Origin: Gottfriedia acidiceleris
GTDB lineage: Bacteria; Bacillota; Bacilli; Bacillales; Bacillaceae_G
Reading direction: 5' to 3'
DNA length: 64,000 nt
Assembly: GCF_004138285.1 (NCBI RefSeq)
Contig: NZ_SCFN01000001.1
Coordinates: 372,001-436,000 of the forward strand
Positions 62,928 to 64,000 of the stretch are shown piece by piece; positions within the stretch are counted from its first letter, which is position 1; every line of letters begins with the position of its first letter. The notes under the pieces are model-generated. The model saw only the letters and a list, made by a program, of their open reading frames with translations. It had not been told where the DNA came from and did not search any database. The position numbers and the translations under genes were made by a program.

Positions 62928-64000
62928 TTGAATAATCGAGTGCATGATTATTTGAAAAATGCGATGTTTGATAATCCTTTTTTCCTCTTAAAATTAGATC
63001 CAAGGGTTTCTCAAGATGAATTAAAGGGAATTTTAAACAAGTACCAAAAACGAGCCTCATTGGGTATACTAAAAGATCCCTATGGGAATGTTATTGATCT
63101 TCCTAGATTAAATCACTTAAAAAATATGTTGATTCAAAATAATAATAGAACTAGACATCGTTTTTTTTGTTTGTTTAATTTCTTAGAAATATCTAAATGT
63201 AACTTAGAGGAAGTTGTAGTATTTATTCAATCTTCCAATAGTAGTACTTCTTTTGAATCTTTTCATGACTATGTACTGTATGGTCTATATCTATTAAGTG
63301 AAGAAGGTATTTCACCTAAAAATGAGAAAAAGTGGATCTATTTTTTGAATAGTTATCACAAGGTATTAACCGAAAAAATTCCAGAAATTTTTAGCACATA
63401 TGGTAGTGAAATGCAAGAGACTGTTAATAGCTCGAAGAATTACTTTCTCAAACTAAAGCAAGAACTTGAATCATCATTTACGGTTTCTATGTCTTTAGAA
63501 GACAATAAGATAAATCAAGATAGTTTAGTTTCAATTCTTAAAGTATTAGTATCATTAAAGTTTGATGTGGAGGATATTATTAAGGAGTTTGTTGAACAGT
63601 GTATTAATTATATTGAGGAGACAGCGGAAGAAATATATAAGATAATTAGTAATGTAGATAAAAGAGAAGACGTCGAAATTGATGTTAAAAGTAATTTATG
63701 TTTATGTCAAAACGCTTTTTCAATATATAAAAGTAATTTGAAACCAATATATATAATACTAAAACAAAATCTAAAAGGTATTAAATTAAATTATTTTCAA
63801 GAGTGTTGTAATGAAACTATTGGAAACGTTTTAAATAGTATAGCTATACACTTTACTTGGGCAAATGAACACTTAATATATAAAGAATTATTAGAACATA
63901 TAGTTGAAGAGGAATATTTCAACGAAAATTCTCTAGAATTAAATAATATTGTGGGAAAATTAAATAAAATACAGGAAGAACTGTATGAACTTGAAAGTGA
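62928..64000 (+). CDS. partial large cytosolic protein, N-terminal 357 residues
   Basis: An open frame from TTG 62928 behind AGAGGTGAG runs to the window edge without a stop. The first about 50 residues (NPFFLLKLDPRVSQDELKGI and KYQKRASLGILKDPYG) look like a degenerate J-domain-like helical hairpin without an HPD motif. The rest is predicted all-helical and charged, with Leu/Ile heptad-like spacing. There is no signal peptide or membrane span. It could be a chaperone-like or scaffold protein; the family is not recognised. It may be linked to the DUF4352 gene just upstream. Confidence 0.75.
   Translation, partial: MNNRVHDYLKNAMFDNPFFLLKLDPRVSQDELKGILNKYQKRASLGILKDPYGNVIDLPRLNHLKNMLIQNNNRTRHRFFCLFNFLEISKCNLEEVVVFIQSSNSSTSFESFHDYVLYGLYLLSEEGISPKNEKKWIYFLNSYHKVLTEKIPEIFSTYGSEMQETVNSSKNYFLKLKQELESSFTVSMSLEDNKINQDSLVSILKVLVSLKFDVEDIIKEFVEQCINYIEETAEEIYKIISNVDKREDVEIDVKSNLCLCQNAFSIYKSNLKPIYIILKQNLKGIKLNYFQECCNETIGNVLNSIAIHFTWANEHLIYKELLEHIVEEEYFNENSLELNNIVGKLNKIQEELYELES

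Noticed and set aside
1-64000. CRISPR arrays, tRNA or rRNA genes, IS elements, prophage
   Set aside because: No regularly spaced direct repeats, no recognisable tRNA or rRNA segments, and no transposase or integrase frames were seen on either strand.

Overview
The window is about 64 kb of AT-rich DNA from a low-GC Gram-positive spore-former of the Bacillaceae (Bacillus/Gottfriedia-like). This is inferred from strong AGGAGG-type ribosome binding sites, frequent TTG and GTG starts, Bacillus-type signal peptides, a B. subtilis-like NagP/GlcT/MurP/NamZ gene set, and T-tract hairpin terminators between nearly all genes. No rRNA, tRNA, CRISPR array, prophage or intact insertion sequence was seen.

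Layout. 0-6 kb: small housekeeping or unknown genes (YwaF-like membrane protein, PyrE-like phosphoribosyltransferase, GNAT acetyltransferase, several small unknown proteins) mixed with short decayed coding fragments. 6.3-38 kb: a dense block of large secreted hydrolases, all on the + strand except one regulator. It holds four paralogous 1346-1387-residue S8 subtilases, one further subtilase of different architecture, a GH84 and a GH20 N-acetylhexosaminidase, a GlcNAc-type PTS permease and a PRD antiterminator. 38-44 kb: small secreted or membrane proteins of unknown function, including two clearly broken genes. 44-52 kb: a permease, a saccharopine-dehydrogenase-like gene followed by a SET-domain gene, an amino-acid ABC transporter and an IclR-type regulator. 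52-55 kb: a MurNAc-type PTS permease (MurP) and a secreted NamZ/YbbC-like muramidase. 55-58 kb: an ABC-2 exporter. 58-64 kb: a Nudix hydrolase and a partial copy of its 5' end, a VOC protein, a two-component system, a zinc-ribbon/DUF4352 membrane protein and an incomplete gene at the right edge.

How the genes fit together. The amino-sugar genes form a visible circuit. GH84 and the NagP-like permease each carry a GlcT/LicT-type RAT antiterminator site overlapping a terminator, and a PRD antiterminator gene lies convergent to the permease. With GH20, NamZ and MurP, the window can release and import GlcNAc and MurNAc from chitin or peptidoglycan, while the subtilases would supply peptides to transporters such as the ABC system at 48.6-50.9 kb.

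The most unusual content is the four-member subtilase family. Each member ends with a cohesin-like beta-sandwich region, a module with a Pro-Gly-His-Phe motif, a two-repeat dockerin domain and a short conserved C-terminal tail. This suggests a secreted, calcium-dependent multi-protease assembly. A motif of the form TTCCCCCAATTTACT recurs upstream of these genes and of GH20, usually twice per protease gene, and is a good candidate for a shared, undescribed regulatory site.
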